From Deltaproteobacteria bacterium (lineage in GTDB: Bacteria > Myxococcota_A > Polyangia > Haliangiales > Haliangiaceae): 38,124 bases of DNA. Location: the NCBI GenBank assembly GCA_019237945.1, contig JAFAOG010000113.1:1-38124 (forward strand). Direction: 5' to 3'. The notes beneath the pieces were generated by a model, which worked only from the letters and a program-made list of their open reading frames with translations, did no database searches and was not told the DNA's origin. Below, piece after piece: positions 16,350 to 24,500 of this stretch. The position numbers were made by a program, and so were the translations under genes. Each line of letters starts with the position of its first letter. The first letter of the stretch is position 1.

Positions 16350-16835
16350 ATGACCAAAGCGAAGAAGCACGCCCCGCCTGCACCGCCCACACCGCGCGGC
16401 CGCGCCAACGAGACCCCCGACGCCACGCAGACGTCGACCGAAGGTCTCGATGGTGCGATGCGCGCCCTCGCGATCGCGCTCGACAAGAAGGCCCTCGAGC
16501 CGATCCTGCTCGACGTCCGCCAGCTGTGCTCGTTCTGCAACTACCAGCTGGTGATCTCGGGCCGCTCCGACCGCCAGGTCGACGCGATCGCCGACGGCAT
16601 CGAGCTCGCGCTCAAGCAAGAAGGCTTGCGCCCGATCTCGTCCGAAGGCGCGCGCAGCGGCCAGTGGGCGCTGATCGACTACGGCGACTTCGTCGTGCAC
16701 GTCTTCCTGCACTCGGCCCGCGAGCACTACGACCTCGAAGGCCTGTGGAACGACGCCCCGCGCGTGCCGATCGACGTGCCGCCCGACGCCCGCGTCCCCG
16801 CCGACGATCAGTACGACGCGTCGTTCGTCTCGTGA
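16350..16835 (+). CDS. rsfS: Ribosomal silencing factor RsfS (Iojap family)
   Basis: A 161-aa protein that binds ribosomal protein uL14 on the 50S subunit and blocks subunit joining when nutrients are short (known family role). The core domain (about residues 35-140) shows ALAIALDKKALEPILLDVR, the SFCNYQLVISGRSDRQVDAIAD motif, and GARSGQWALIDYGDFVVHVF with LHSAREHYDLEGLWNDAP. An N-terminal extension of about 30 residues rich in Pro, Ala and Thr is not part of the usual fold. The ATG at 16350 is preceded by a purine-rich AGGGA. The stop overlaps the rlmH GTG (GTGA), the common rsfS-rlmH gene pair. Confidence 0.95.
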   Translation: MTKAKKHAPPAPPTPRGRANETPDATQTSTEGLDGAMRALAIALDKKALEPILLDVRQLCSFCNYQLVISGRSDRQVDAIADGIELALKQEGLRPISSEGARSGQWALIDYGDFVVHVFLHSAREHYDLEGLWNDAPRVPIDVPPDARVPADDQYDASFVS

Positions 16836-17260
16836 AGATCACGGTCGCGGCGATCGGCCGCCTCAAGGAGGCGTACCTCGTCGCCGCCGAGGCCGAGTAC
16901 ACCAAGCGCCTCCGCCCCTACTGCACGCTCAAGGTCGACGAGCACGACTCCGAGGCCGCGCTGCTGAAGTCTCTCCCGACCAGCGCGCACCTCTACGCGT
17001 TCGACGAGCGCGGCGAGCCGCTCACCTCGCAGCAGTTCGCCGAGCTGCTCGCGGCCGAAGCCTCGCACGGCGGCGGCGCCCCCATCGTGTTCGCCATCGG
17101 CGGCGCGGACGGCCACTCCGACGAGCTCCGCAAGCGCGCGAAGAAGCTGATCGCGTTCGGCCGCCTGACGATCGCGCACCGCCTGGTGCGAATCCTCGTG
17201 CTCGAGCAGCTCTACCGGGGCTTCAAGATCTTGAAGGGCGAGCCGTATCACCGCGACTGA
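16832..17260 (+). CDS. rlmH: 23S rRNA (pseudouridine1915-N3)-methyltransferase RlmH
   Basis: A small SPOUT-class methyltransferase of 142 aa that methylates pseudouridine 1915 in helix 69 of 23S rRNA, using S-adenosylmethionine. It begins VKITVAAIGRLKEAYL and has the early YTKRLRPYC segment. The SAM-binding knot region VFAIGGADGHSDELRKRA is followed by the RLTIAHRLVRILVLEQLYRGFKI stretch and the invariant GEPYHRD terminus. It is slightly shorter than the usual 155 aa but complete at both ends. The GTG start overlaps the rsfS stop. Transcription probably ends at the hairpin beginning 12 bases downstream. Confidence 0.96.
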   Translation: MKITVAAIGRLKEAYLVAAEAEYTKRLRPYCTLKVDEHDSEAALLKSLPTSAHLYAFDERGEPLTSQQFAELLAAEASHGGGAPIVFAIGGADGHSDELRKRAKKLIAFGRLTIAHRLVRILVLEQLYRGFKILKGEPYHRD

Positions 17261-17272
17261 ACCCAGAGGTTT

Positions 17273-17360
17273 GGCCCCAAAGAACCCAAAGAACCCAAAG
17301 CGTAGAGAACAGAGAAATTCCTCTCCTCTGACCTTTGGGTGCTTTGGGTGCTTTGGGGCT
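17273..17360. terminator. Large imperfect inverted repeat, bidirectional terminator between rlmH and smpB
   Basis: The left arm (17273-17300) and right arm (17333-17360) are 28 bases each and pair at all but three positions, around a 32-base loop. Each arm is a tandem array: CCCAAAG three times in the left arm, CTTTGGG three times in the right. It lies exactly between two convergent genes, so it can serve both. There is no clean T-tract on either side, so it is not a textbook rho-independent terminator. The tandem composition suggests it may be a dispersed repeat family. Confidence 0.75.
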
Positions 17361-17399
17361 AGATCCTCTTCGCGGTTGCTGTTGCCGCAAGCGACGCAG

Positions 17400-17870
17400 C
17401 TAGCGAGAGTGCGCCTTCTTGGCGCGGTCCATCTCGCGCTTGTCGTCGGCTTCCTTCTTCGAGGCGCGCTTGTCGTGCACCTTCTTGTGCGTGACGAGCG
17501 CGAGCTCGGCCTTCACGCGGTGGCCCTTGAAGTAGAGGGAGAGCGGGATCAGCGTGAAGCCCTTCTGGGTGACCTTCGTCGTCAGCTTCGCGATCTCGTG
17601 CTTGTGGAGCAGCAGCTTGCGCACGCGCTCCATGTCGTGGCCCCAGCGGTTGGCCTGGGCGTACTCGTTGATCTGGACCTTGTGGAGGTACGCCTGGCCC
17701 TTGCGGAACTCGACGAAGCCGTCGGAGATGACGACGCGCGCGTCGCGCAGCGACTTGACCTCCGAGCCGACGAGCTGCAGGCCCGCTTCGATCCGCTCGT
17801 GGATCGTGAAGTCATGCGTCGCCTTGCGGTTCGTCGCGATGACCTTGATCGGCTCGGCTTTCTTCTCCAC
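17400..17870 (-). CDS. smpB: SsrA-binding protein SmpB
   Basis: A 156-aa RNA-binding protein that delivers tmRNA to stalled ribosomes. Family motifs are visible in order: VIATNRKATHDFTIHERIEAGLQL, GSEVKSLRDARVVISDGFVEF, INEYAQANRWGHDMERVRKLLLHKHEIAKL, and GFTLIPLSLYFKGHRVKAELAL. The C-terminal tail is strongly basic (KKVHDKRASKKEADDKREM), as expected for the part that reads the decoding centre and mRNA channel. The start is GTG at 17870, with GGAGAGG eight or so bases upstream, one of the clearer ribosome sites in the window. It follows gloA by 21 bases. Its RNA partner gene ssrA is at 31851. Confidence 0.97.
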   Translation of the reverse strand: MEKKAEPIKVIATNRKATHDFTIHERIEAGLQLVGSEVKSLRDARVVISDGFVEFRKGQAYLHKVQINEYAQANRWGHDMERVRKLLLHKHEIAKLTTKVTQKGFTLIPLSLYFKGHRVKAELALVTHKKVHDKRASKKEADDKREMDRAKKAHSR

Positions 17871-17891
17871 GAGCTAACACCTCTCCACTGG

Positions 17892-18314
17892 TTACCACTC
17901 GCCGACGTTCGGCATCGTCGTCCACGGCTCGGCAGGCGCGAGCGCGGCGCCTTTCTGGAGCAGCTCGACCGAGATCAGGTCCGGAGACCGGACGAAGGCC
18001 ATGCGGCCGTCGCGCGGCGGGCGCGAGATCGTGTAGCCGAGATCGATGAAGCGCTGGCACGCGGCGTAGATGTCGTCGACTTCGTATGCGACGTGGCCGA
18101 AGTTGCGGCCGTGGCTGTACGCGTCCTGCTGGTCCCAGTTGTGCGTGAGCTCGATCTGCGGTGAGTCGCCATCGCGTTCCCCGAGGAACACCAAGGTGAA
18201 GCGCCCTTGCTCGTGGTCACGGCGGCGCATCTCGCGCAGACCGAGGCCGTCGCAGAAGAAGCGCAGCGCGGCCGGCAGGTCGCGGACGCGAACCATCGTG
18301 TGCAGGTAGCGCAT
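17892..18314 (-). CDS. gloA: Lactoylglutathione lyase-like protein (glyoxalase I, VOC fold)
   Basis: A 140-aa VOC-fold enzyme that would convert the hemithioacetal of methylglyoxal and glutathione to S-lactoylglutathione. Two beta-alpha-beta-beta-beta units are visible. The metal ligands expected for glyoxalase I are in place: His5 in [10 protein letters not shown], Glu in [10 protein letters not shown], His in [11 protein letters not shown] and Glu in SVELLQKG. The [16 protein letters not shown] segment is typical of bacterial GloA. Length is normal. It lies directly upstream of smpB and is divergent from the gene at 18350 across only 35 bases, so the promoters overlap or are very close. Another VOC substrate cannot be excluded. 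Confidence 0.9.
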   Translation of the reverse strand: MRYLHTMVRVRDLPAALRFFCDGLGLREMRRRDHEQGRFTLVFLGERDGDSPQIELTHNWDQQDAYSHGRNFGHVAYEVDDIYAACQRFIDLGYTISRPPRDGRMAFVRSPDLISVELLQKGAALAPAEPWTTMPNVGEW

Positions 18315-18349
18315 GGCGTGTGGGTAGCACCTTTGGCTATGCTCGCGCC

Positions 18350-18754
18350 ATGAGCGAGCCCAACCTCCTCGTCAATTTCCGTCTCGACAAGGAAGCGCCG
18401 CTGCGGTTTCGCTGGCTCGCAACCGACGGCGTGCCGGGCGACGGATACAAGGCGCAGATCACCGCCATCCGGCTCACCGGAGGCGGCGTGCTCGAGATGG
18501 ATTCGAGCTCGATCGTCGAGCAGACCGCGCCCGATGCGGCGGGCGGCATCGGCGGCTACTTGCTGATGTTCTCGGGGATGGTCGGCTACGCGGCGGATCA
18601 CCCGAACCGCAAGGTGATCGACAAGCTCGACGATCAGCAGGTCGACTACGACCTCGTGTTCGTGCACGACGACTCGGGCCGCATCGCGGTCGAGAACGAG
18701 GACTACAAGATCATCGACCGGCCGCGCGGCTGGCTGCGCAAGCTGTCGAAGTAA
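18350..18754 (+). CDS. Unrecognised 134-aa protein
   Basis: No family recognised. The sequence has no signal peptide and reads as a small alpha/beta protein. An acidic-basic N-terminus ([18 protein letters not shown]) is followed by beta-type segments with [21 protein letters not shown] and a hydrophobic Gly-rich stretch ([20 protein letters not shown]). The C-terminus is charged ([20 protein letters not shown], then [14 protein letters not shown]). I chose the ATG at 18350 rather than an in-frame ATG 30 bases upstream, because the gap to the divergent gloA gene would otherwise almost vanish; neither has a clear ribosome site. The stop codon shares a base with the next start (TAATG), so it is coupled to the methyltransferase. 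Confidence 0.75.
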   Translation: MSEPNLLVNFRLDKEAPLRFRWLATDGVPGDGYKAQITAIRLTGGGVLEMDSSSIVEQTAPDAAGGIGGYLLMFSGMVGYAADHPNRKVIDKLDDQQVDYDLVFVHDDSGRIAVENEDYKIIDRPRGWLRKLSK

Positions 18755-19620
18755 TGCGCGACGAGTCGCCGAGCCGCACCGCCGCGTGGGTCGCCGCCGC
18801 GCGCGGCATGGGCGAGCTGCTGCCGCCGGAGGCGAGGCTCGTCGAGGATCCCTACGGCAGTGCGTTCTCGAAGCTGCACGCGCAGATCGAGCGGCTGCGT
18901 CCGCTCGCGAGCACGCGGATGCTCCAGCAGTGGATCCTGTACATGCAGGTCCGCACGCGCGTGATCGACGACTTTCTCCGCGCGTGGGTCGCCGGCGGTG
19001 GACGCCAGCTCGTGCTGCTCGGCGCCGGGTACGACTGCCGCGCGCTCCGCATGCCCGAGCTCGCCGATGCACGCGTGTTCGAGGTCGATCATCCCGCGAC
19101 CCAGCACCGCAAGCAGCGCGTGCTCGCGCAGATTCATGCCGAGTCGCCGGCTGAGTACGTCACGTGGGACTTCGAGACGCGCGCGATGGACGACCTGCCC
19201 GACGTGCTCGAGGAGGCCGGGCTCGATCGCACCAAACCGGTGTTCACGATCTGGGAAGGCGTGACGATGTACCTGACCGACGCCGCGATCGACGCATCGC
19301 TGCGCGCGATCCGTGCGTGGAGCGCACCAGGGTCGCGGCTCGCGATGACGTACTTCACGAAGGCGCGGATCGAGCAGCCGACGCTCGCGACCCGCGCGCT
19401 CAAGGCGATCGTCGCGACGTTCGGCGAGCCCTGGCGCTTTGGGTGGGTGCCGGATCAGCTGCCGGCGTATCTCGAGGCGCGAGGATTTCGGCTCGAGAAG
19501 GACATCGCGCTCGCGACCGCGGCCCGCGAGCTGCTCCCGCCCGCGTACGCCGAGCTCGTGGCGCGCGAAGGTCGTCACTTTTCGCTCGCGGCGCCCGAGG
19601 CGATCGGCCTCGCGAGCTGA
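18754..19620 (+). CDS. SAM-dependent methyltransferase, leucine carboxyl methyltransferase (LCM/TIGR00027-like) family
   Basis: A 288-aa class I methyltransferase. The N-terminal RTAAWVAAARGMGE and RLVEDPYGSAF segments, the SAM loop QLVLLGAGYDCRALRMPEL, the acidic motif VFEVDHPATQHRKQRVL, and FTIWEGVTMYLTDAAIDASL match the bacterial LCM-like group. That group includes O-methyltransferases of polyketide and other secondary metabolites. The substrate cannot be named. It is translationally coupled to the unknown 134-aa protein by TAATG. A short hairpin lies just after its stop. No signal peptide is present, so it is cytoplasmic. Confidence 0.9.
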   Translation: MRDESPSRTAAWVAAARGMGELLPPEARLVEDPYGSAFSKLHAQIERLRPLASTRMLQQWILYMQVRTRVIDDFLRAWVAGGGRQLVLLGAGYDCRALRMPELADARVFEVDHPATQHRKQRVLAQIHAESPAEYVTWDFETRAMDDLPDVLEEAGLDRTKPVFTIWEGVTMYLTDAAIDASLRAIRAWSAPGSRLAMTYFTKARIEQPTLATRALKAIVATFGEPWRFGWVPDQLPAYLEARGFRLEKDIALATAARELLPPAYAELVAREGRHFSLAAPEAIGLAS

Positions 19621-19632
19621 GCGTAGTTTTTC

Positions 19633-19648
19633 CGTGCGCTTGCGCACG
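19633..19648 (+). terminator. Perfect 7-bp hairpin after the methyltransferase gene
   Basis: CGTGCGC-TT-GCGCACG forms a perfect GC-rich stem with a two-base loop, 13 bases after the stop codon. A run of T precedes it, but none follows on this strand, so termination is only suggested. It could also be an operator for the lipoprotein gene at 19718. Confidence 0.3.
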
Positions 19649-19717
19649 TGCGCTTAACCTTTCGCACACTGGCGGCGGTCTTCCGCGGCGTTACACTTAG
19701 TGCAAAGGAGAGCTCCG

Positions 19718-20227
19718 ATGAAACGAACCCTACTACCCGCCTTGGTGCTGGGCCTCCTCGCGGTGGCCGGCTGCTACAGCGAGGAACCGGGCGTCGCCTA
19801 TTCGGCCTCGTATGGCTACGCCGGCCCGAGCATGGCTTATGTCGCTCCCGGCGTCGAAGTGATCGCGGACTACGACTATCCGGTCTTCTACTCCGACGGC
19901 TTCTACTGGCGATACGACGCAGGGTACTGGTACCGCTCGCCGTACTACGATCGTGGCTGGATCGGCGTGAGCGACGTCCCGTACGGGATCCGCGGCGTCC
20001 GCGATCCGTGGATCTACTCGCACTACCGTGCTGGCGCGACGTGGAACGGCAACCGCTGGGAAGGCGGCCGCGCCGTGACGTACCGCGGTGGCGGCTACGG
20101 TAACTACGGTGGTGGACCGGTCGTCCGCGATCACCGTAGCTATTCGCCCGCGCCCGCGTATCGCTCGGCGCCGGTGTATCGCTCGGCTCCGGCGCGCGGT
20201 CCCGTGTTCCGCGACCACCGTCGTTGA
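19718..20227 (+). CDS. Tyrosine/glycine-rich lipoprotein
   Basis: A 169-aa protein with a strong ribosome site (AAAGGAGAG) and a lipoprotein signal MKRTLLPALVLGLLAVAGC, lipidated at Cys19. The mature part is very rich in Tyr, Trp, Gly and Arg (YPVFYSDGFYWRYDAGYWYR). It ends in short S-x-P-A-Y-R-S-A-P repeats and RDHRR. Similar YxxxGxYW-rich small envelope proteins occur widely in Proteobacteria and Myxococcota without known function. The in-frame ATG at 19700 is rejected because it would put a polar stretch before the signal. TACACT at 19692-19697 could be a -10 box, with no convincing -35. The stop overlaps the next start as TTGA. Confidence 0.85.
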   Translation: MKRTLLPALVLGLLAVAGCYSEEPGVAYSASYGYAGPSMAYVAPGVEVIADYDYPVFYSDGFYWRYDAGYWYRSPYYDRGWIGVSDVPYGIRGVRDPWIYSHYRAGATWNGNRWEGGRAVTYRGGGYGNYGGGPVVRDHRSYSPAPAYRSAPVYRSAPARGPVFRDHRR

Positions 20228-21582
20228 GAGCGGTCGTGTGGCTCGCCGCCGCCGCGTGCACGAGCACGTCGGTCGCGCGGCCGCCGGCGCCGCCGCGTCG
20301 CCCCGGCCCGACAACGGGCCCGGCGCATGATCCGGATCTGCGGCGCGGCGAGCTGCCGTCCGCGCTGATGCGCAAGCACGAGCTCGCCGCGATCCGCGAT
20401 GCGCTCGACAAGATGTACGCGCACCGCAAGGACAAGGAAGAGCGCTACCACATCGACGAGGACGCGCTGTTCGGCAAGGCCGAGGACGCGTTGCTCGCCG
20501 CGAACAGCTGGCAGGCGATCGATGCCGCGATCTACTCCACGCTCGCCGCGTTTCACGACAGCCACCTCGTCTACCACCCGCCGCAGGAAGCGGCGCCGGC
20601 GCGCGGCTACACGAGCTTTCGCCTCGGCCTGACGACCGTGCTCGCGCAGGGCCACCTGCTCGTCGAATCGAGCGAGCTCGCCGGCGTGGCACCGGGCGAC
20701 GAGGTGATCGCGATCGACGGCAAGCCGACCGCGGATGTGCTCGCCGATGTGGTCGCGGCGCGCGCGGTGTCGCGTCCCGAGGCGGCGATCGCGGCGTTCG
20801 CGAAGACGTGGACGAGCGTGCTGTATCCGAAGGGTGATCCGCCGCGCAAGCGCCGCATCAAGACGCGCGACCGCGCCGGCGCGGAGCACGACATCGCGAT
20901 CGATCCGCACGAGGCGCACGGCAAGCACGAGGTCGTCGCCGTCGCGCAGCAGGGCGATGTCGCGATCGTGTCGATCAAGGCGCTCGAGGGCGGCAAGGCG
21001 CGCGCGAAGGCGATCGACGAGACGCTCGAGAAGGCGCGCGCCGCCAAGGCCATCGTGATCGATCTGCGCGGCGATCGCGGCGGCGTCGATCAGGTCGGCT
21101 ATCGCGTCGTCGCCGGGCTCGCCGAGGGCAAGGCGCGCCTCGGCACCGCGCAGATCCTCGCCGCCGAGGAGACGATCGCGCGCCGCCCGAGCTGGAAGAA
21201 GCTCGTCGTCGGGGCCGATGGCTGGGCGACGCTCGACATCACCGTCGACGCCCTGCCCGCGCGCTATCCCGGCCGCGTCGCCGTGCTCGTCGATGCGGGC
21301 TGCGTGTCGACCTGCGAGGTCGTCGCGGCGGCGCTGCGCGCGGATGTCGGCGCCGTGCTCGTCGGCGAGACGACGGGCGGCTCGAGCGGCGCGCCCGTCG
21401 ATGTCACGCTCGCCTCGCACGCGGTGATCGCGATCCCGACGTGGAACCTCGTGTCCGCGGAGGGCAAGCCGATCGAAGGCGATGGCGTCGTGCCCGATGT
21501 CGTCGCCGAGCCGACCGCCGATGCGCTCGCCGCCGGTCGCGACCTGCCACTCGAGACCGCGCTCGCTAGAGCTCGGCCGTGA
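20224..21582 (+). CDS. S41-family (C-terminal-processing-like) serine peptidase, lipoprotein
   Basis: A 452-aa protein beginning at TTG (20224), overlapping the previous stop as TTGA. GTG at 20236 is an alternative. The short signal RAVVWLAAAAC predicts a lipoprotein with Cys12. A helical N-terminal region contains ELAAIRDALDKMYAHRKDKE and the YSTLAAFHDSHLVYHPP motif. A PDZ-like region follows (SSELAGVAPGDEVIAIDGKP), then the S41 core: IVIDLRGDRGGVDQV, AVLVDAGCVSTCEVVAAAL with the presumed nucleophile Ser three residues before Glu, and VLVGETTGGSSGAPVDVTL. The fold and order fit S41 enzymes that trim envelope proteins. The Lys of the usual Ser-Lys dyad was not located with certainty. The 3' end overlaps the convergent M16 gene by 17 bases. 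Confidence 0.85.
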   Translation: MRAVVWLAAAACTSTSVARPPAPPRRPGPTTGPAHDPDLRRGELPSALMRKHELAAIRDALDKMYAHRKDKEERYHIDEDALFGKAEDALLAANSWQAIDAAIYSTLAAFHDSHLVYHPPQEAAPARGYTSFRLGLTTVLAQGHLLVESSELAGVAPGDEVIAIDGKPTADVLADVVAARAVSRPEAAIAAFAKTWTSVLYPKGDPPRKRRIKTRDRAGAEHDIAIDPHEAHGKHEVVAVAQQGDVAIVSIKALEGGKARAKAIDETLEKARAAKAIVIDLRGDRGGVDQVGYRVVAGLAEGKARLGTAQILAAEETIARRPSWKKLVVGADGWATLDITVDALPARYPGRVAVLVDAGCVSTCEVVAAALRADVGAVLVGETTGGSSGAPVDVTLASHAVIAIPTWNLVSAEGKPIEGDGVVPDVVAEPTADALAAGRDLPLETALARARP

Positions 21583-24500
21583 TCCAGAAGTCGCGCGGGT
21601 ACAGCTTCGTCAGCACGGCGTCCTTGCCGACGGCGGCCTTGAGGTAGTCCCGGTACGCGGCGAGCTGCTTGTCGTTGCCGATCACGAAGTACACGGCGTG
21701 CGGATCGAGCTTGCCGTAGCCGGGCAACACCTTGCCGTAGACCTTCTCCATGCGCCCGAACAGCTGCTGCGCGAGATCGGGGCGCTTGCTCGCATCGAGC
21801 AGCTTCGCGCGGAACGCCTTGACCATCGCCGGCGTGACGCCGTCGGTGAGATCGGCGGCCATCGCGCTCGCGCGAGCCTCGTAGCCATTCGCGATCCGCG
21901 AGCCGAATGCCGATGCGATCGCGTAGCGCGCGATGTTCGGATCGGGCTGGGCCTTGCGCAGCTCGCCGATGACGAAGCGGATCGTCTGCGGGAGCAGCGG
22001 ACAGCGCTCGGCGTAGTAGTCGAGCGCGCCGACGTTGAGGCGCGGATGGAGGCCGTTCGAGTACGCGAGGCCGGCGGCCCACGTCTTCATGAAGATCGAG
22101 TGCGCGCCGTGGCCCGTGTAGAGGTTCGACGCGAGGTAGTCGAGCACGGCGTCGTCGCTCGCGTCCGCGTAGAACGTCGACGGCGCGAGGTTCAGGAACA
22201 CGCCGCTCGACGTCGACGGCGCGACGAGCCCGACCAGCGTCGGCTCCTTGCCGGTGCGGGCCCACACGCGCTCGGTCAGCATCGGCTTCTCTGGTACGGC
22301 GCCGCTCGCGCTCGTGTGCTCGCTGAGCATGCCGACGAGCGCGTCGACATCCTTCGCGATCGCCTTCTGGTTCGCCGCCGAGCCGACCTCGACGAAGCGC
22401 GCGCGCCATTTCGCGAACAGCCGCTCGCGCAGCTGCGCCAGGTGCTGCAGTGCGATCGGCGCGGTGACCTGGAGGTCCTTCGCCATCTCGCGGCACAGAT
22501 ACTCCCAGTCGGCCGCGAGCGAGTCGTCGGGAAGCTCGCCGACGAGCGCCGACAGATCCTTGCCCGCCTCGCGCGCGAGCGGCGCCGCCTTCGCCGAGAG
22601 CCGGCCGACCGCGCCCATCCAGGTCGCGAGCGCCTTGTCGTGCGACGAGCCGCCCTTCGCGAGCAGCTGCGACAGCTGCACGAGCTGCGCGCGCTTGAGC
22701 TTCTTCGCGGTCGCGAGCGTGTCGAGGAACTTGACGACCTCGGCCGTCGCCGCGGAGTCGCCCGGATCCGCGAGCATCCAGCGCAGCCGGTGGAGGTCGT
22801 GCGCCTGCGTCAGGAACGACGACGTGTGCAGGTACTCGCTTGGCAGGCGCTGCACCTGCTGCTGCCACCACGCGTCGCGCGGATCGTCGACCCAGCCCTC
22901 CTCGGCGCCGAGCATGCGCTGCCGCGACGCGGTCAGCTGCTGATCGACGAGGTCGCGCAGCCGCGGCAGGTTATCGACGCGCCAGTCGGGCGCCGTCATC
23001 ACGCGGCGCATCCACGCGAGCGCTGCCTTCGTCTCGCCGGCGCCGTTGCCCGCGCCCGCGACGACGAGCTCGGTGCGGCCGGTCTTGAGGTTCGTCGAGT
23101 AGTAGACGCTGAGCTCGAGGATCTCCTTGCGCAGCCGCTCCTTCATCTCGTCGGCCGCGATCGGCTTGCCGTTGTCGATCACGCCCGCATCGCTGAGCAG
23201 CGCCGGAAGCGCCGCGAGCCACACCTCGTCCTCGGGCGCCGCGACCGCGCCGAGGCTGAACGACACCTGGACGCGCGCGCTCGCCATCGAGTCGAACGTC
23301 GCGACGAGGCCCGGTACGGTGCCGAGCTTGGTCTGCTCGTACTGCAGGCCGTCGTCGAGCGTCATCGGCGGCGTCGCGACGAGCGGCGGTAGCTCGACCG
23401 ACTTCGCGGTCTGCTCGAGCTTCGCGGTCTCGGCGTCGTAGTCGTGCTGGTATTTCGCGAGCGTCGAGGCGGCGTCCTTCGTCGCGTACTGCTTCTGCAG
23501 CCGCGCGAGCTCGTCGGTGATGCGCTGCTCGCGTTCCTTGTCGAGCTGCTTGCGCAGATCCGGGCTCGGCTTCGCGGCAACGCCGAACGGCTCCTGCGAC
23601 AGACCCCACGGCCCGAGGCGATCGCGCCACGGGTTCTTGCTGCCGCCGACGATCTTCTCGATCGCCGCGAGCTCGGGGCGCAGCGTCAGCGACTTCCGGA
23701 AGCCCTTCGTCTTCGACAGCTCGTGCAGATGATCGAGCCAGCCCGAGCCGGTGCCGCGGAAGCCGAAGCCCGGCGGCGTGTCGAGGAACTTTGCGAGCTT
23801 TCGCCGCGTGTCGACGACGCGCGCCGCGATCTTCTGATCGAACGCGATCAGTTCCGGATCGCCGTCGGGCAGCTTGCTGATGCGATCGAGCTCGGCGAGC
23901 ACGAGCTTGCGCACGTCGTCGACGGTCTTGCTGTCGAGCTTGTCGGCCTTGACGCCCGAGAGCCCGATGAACACCGGCTGACCCTGATCGGTCGATGCGC
24001 TCGACCACACCGCGTTCGCGCCGAGATCGACAACGCGCGTCTTGCTGTCGATCAGCTTCTTGTAGAGCGGCGTCGACTCGTCGCCCGCGAACGCATCGAC
24101 GAACAGCGACAGGAGCGTGTGCTCGGTCTCGTCGAGGTTGCGCGACGCCGGCCACACGAGCATCAGCGGGCCGGGATTCGTCGTGTCCGCATACGGATAG
24201 TCGACGACCTGCACCGTGCCGGCGGCACCGGGTGCGGGAGCCGGCAGCTCGGCCTCCGTCATCACCTTGCCCTTGCGACCGGCCTCCTTCTCGAGGATCG
24301 CGCTCGTCTGATCGAGCACGTCGGGTAGCGCCATCGCCGACGGGAACGCGCCGACCATGCCCATGTTCGCGAGGTGATACGCGGCGTCGTGGAAGCGGCG
24401 GATGTCCTCGGGCGTCATCGTACGGATCGCCGGCGGATAGCCGCCGGAGTCGAGTGCGAGCGGATGCTTCGCGCCGTAGACGAGCTGGCCGGCCGCGCGC

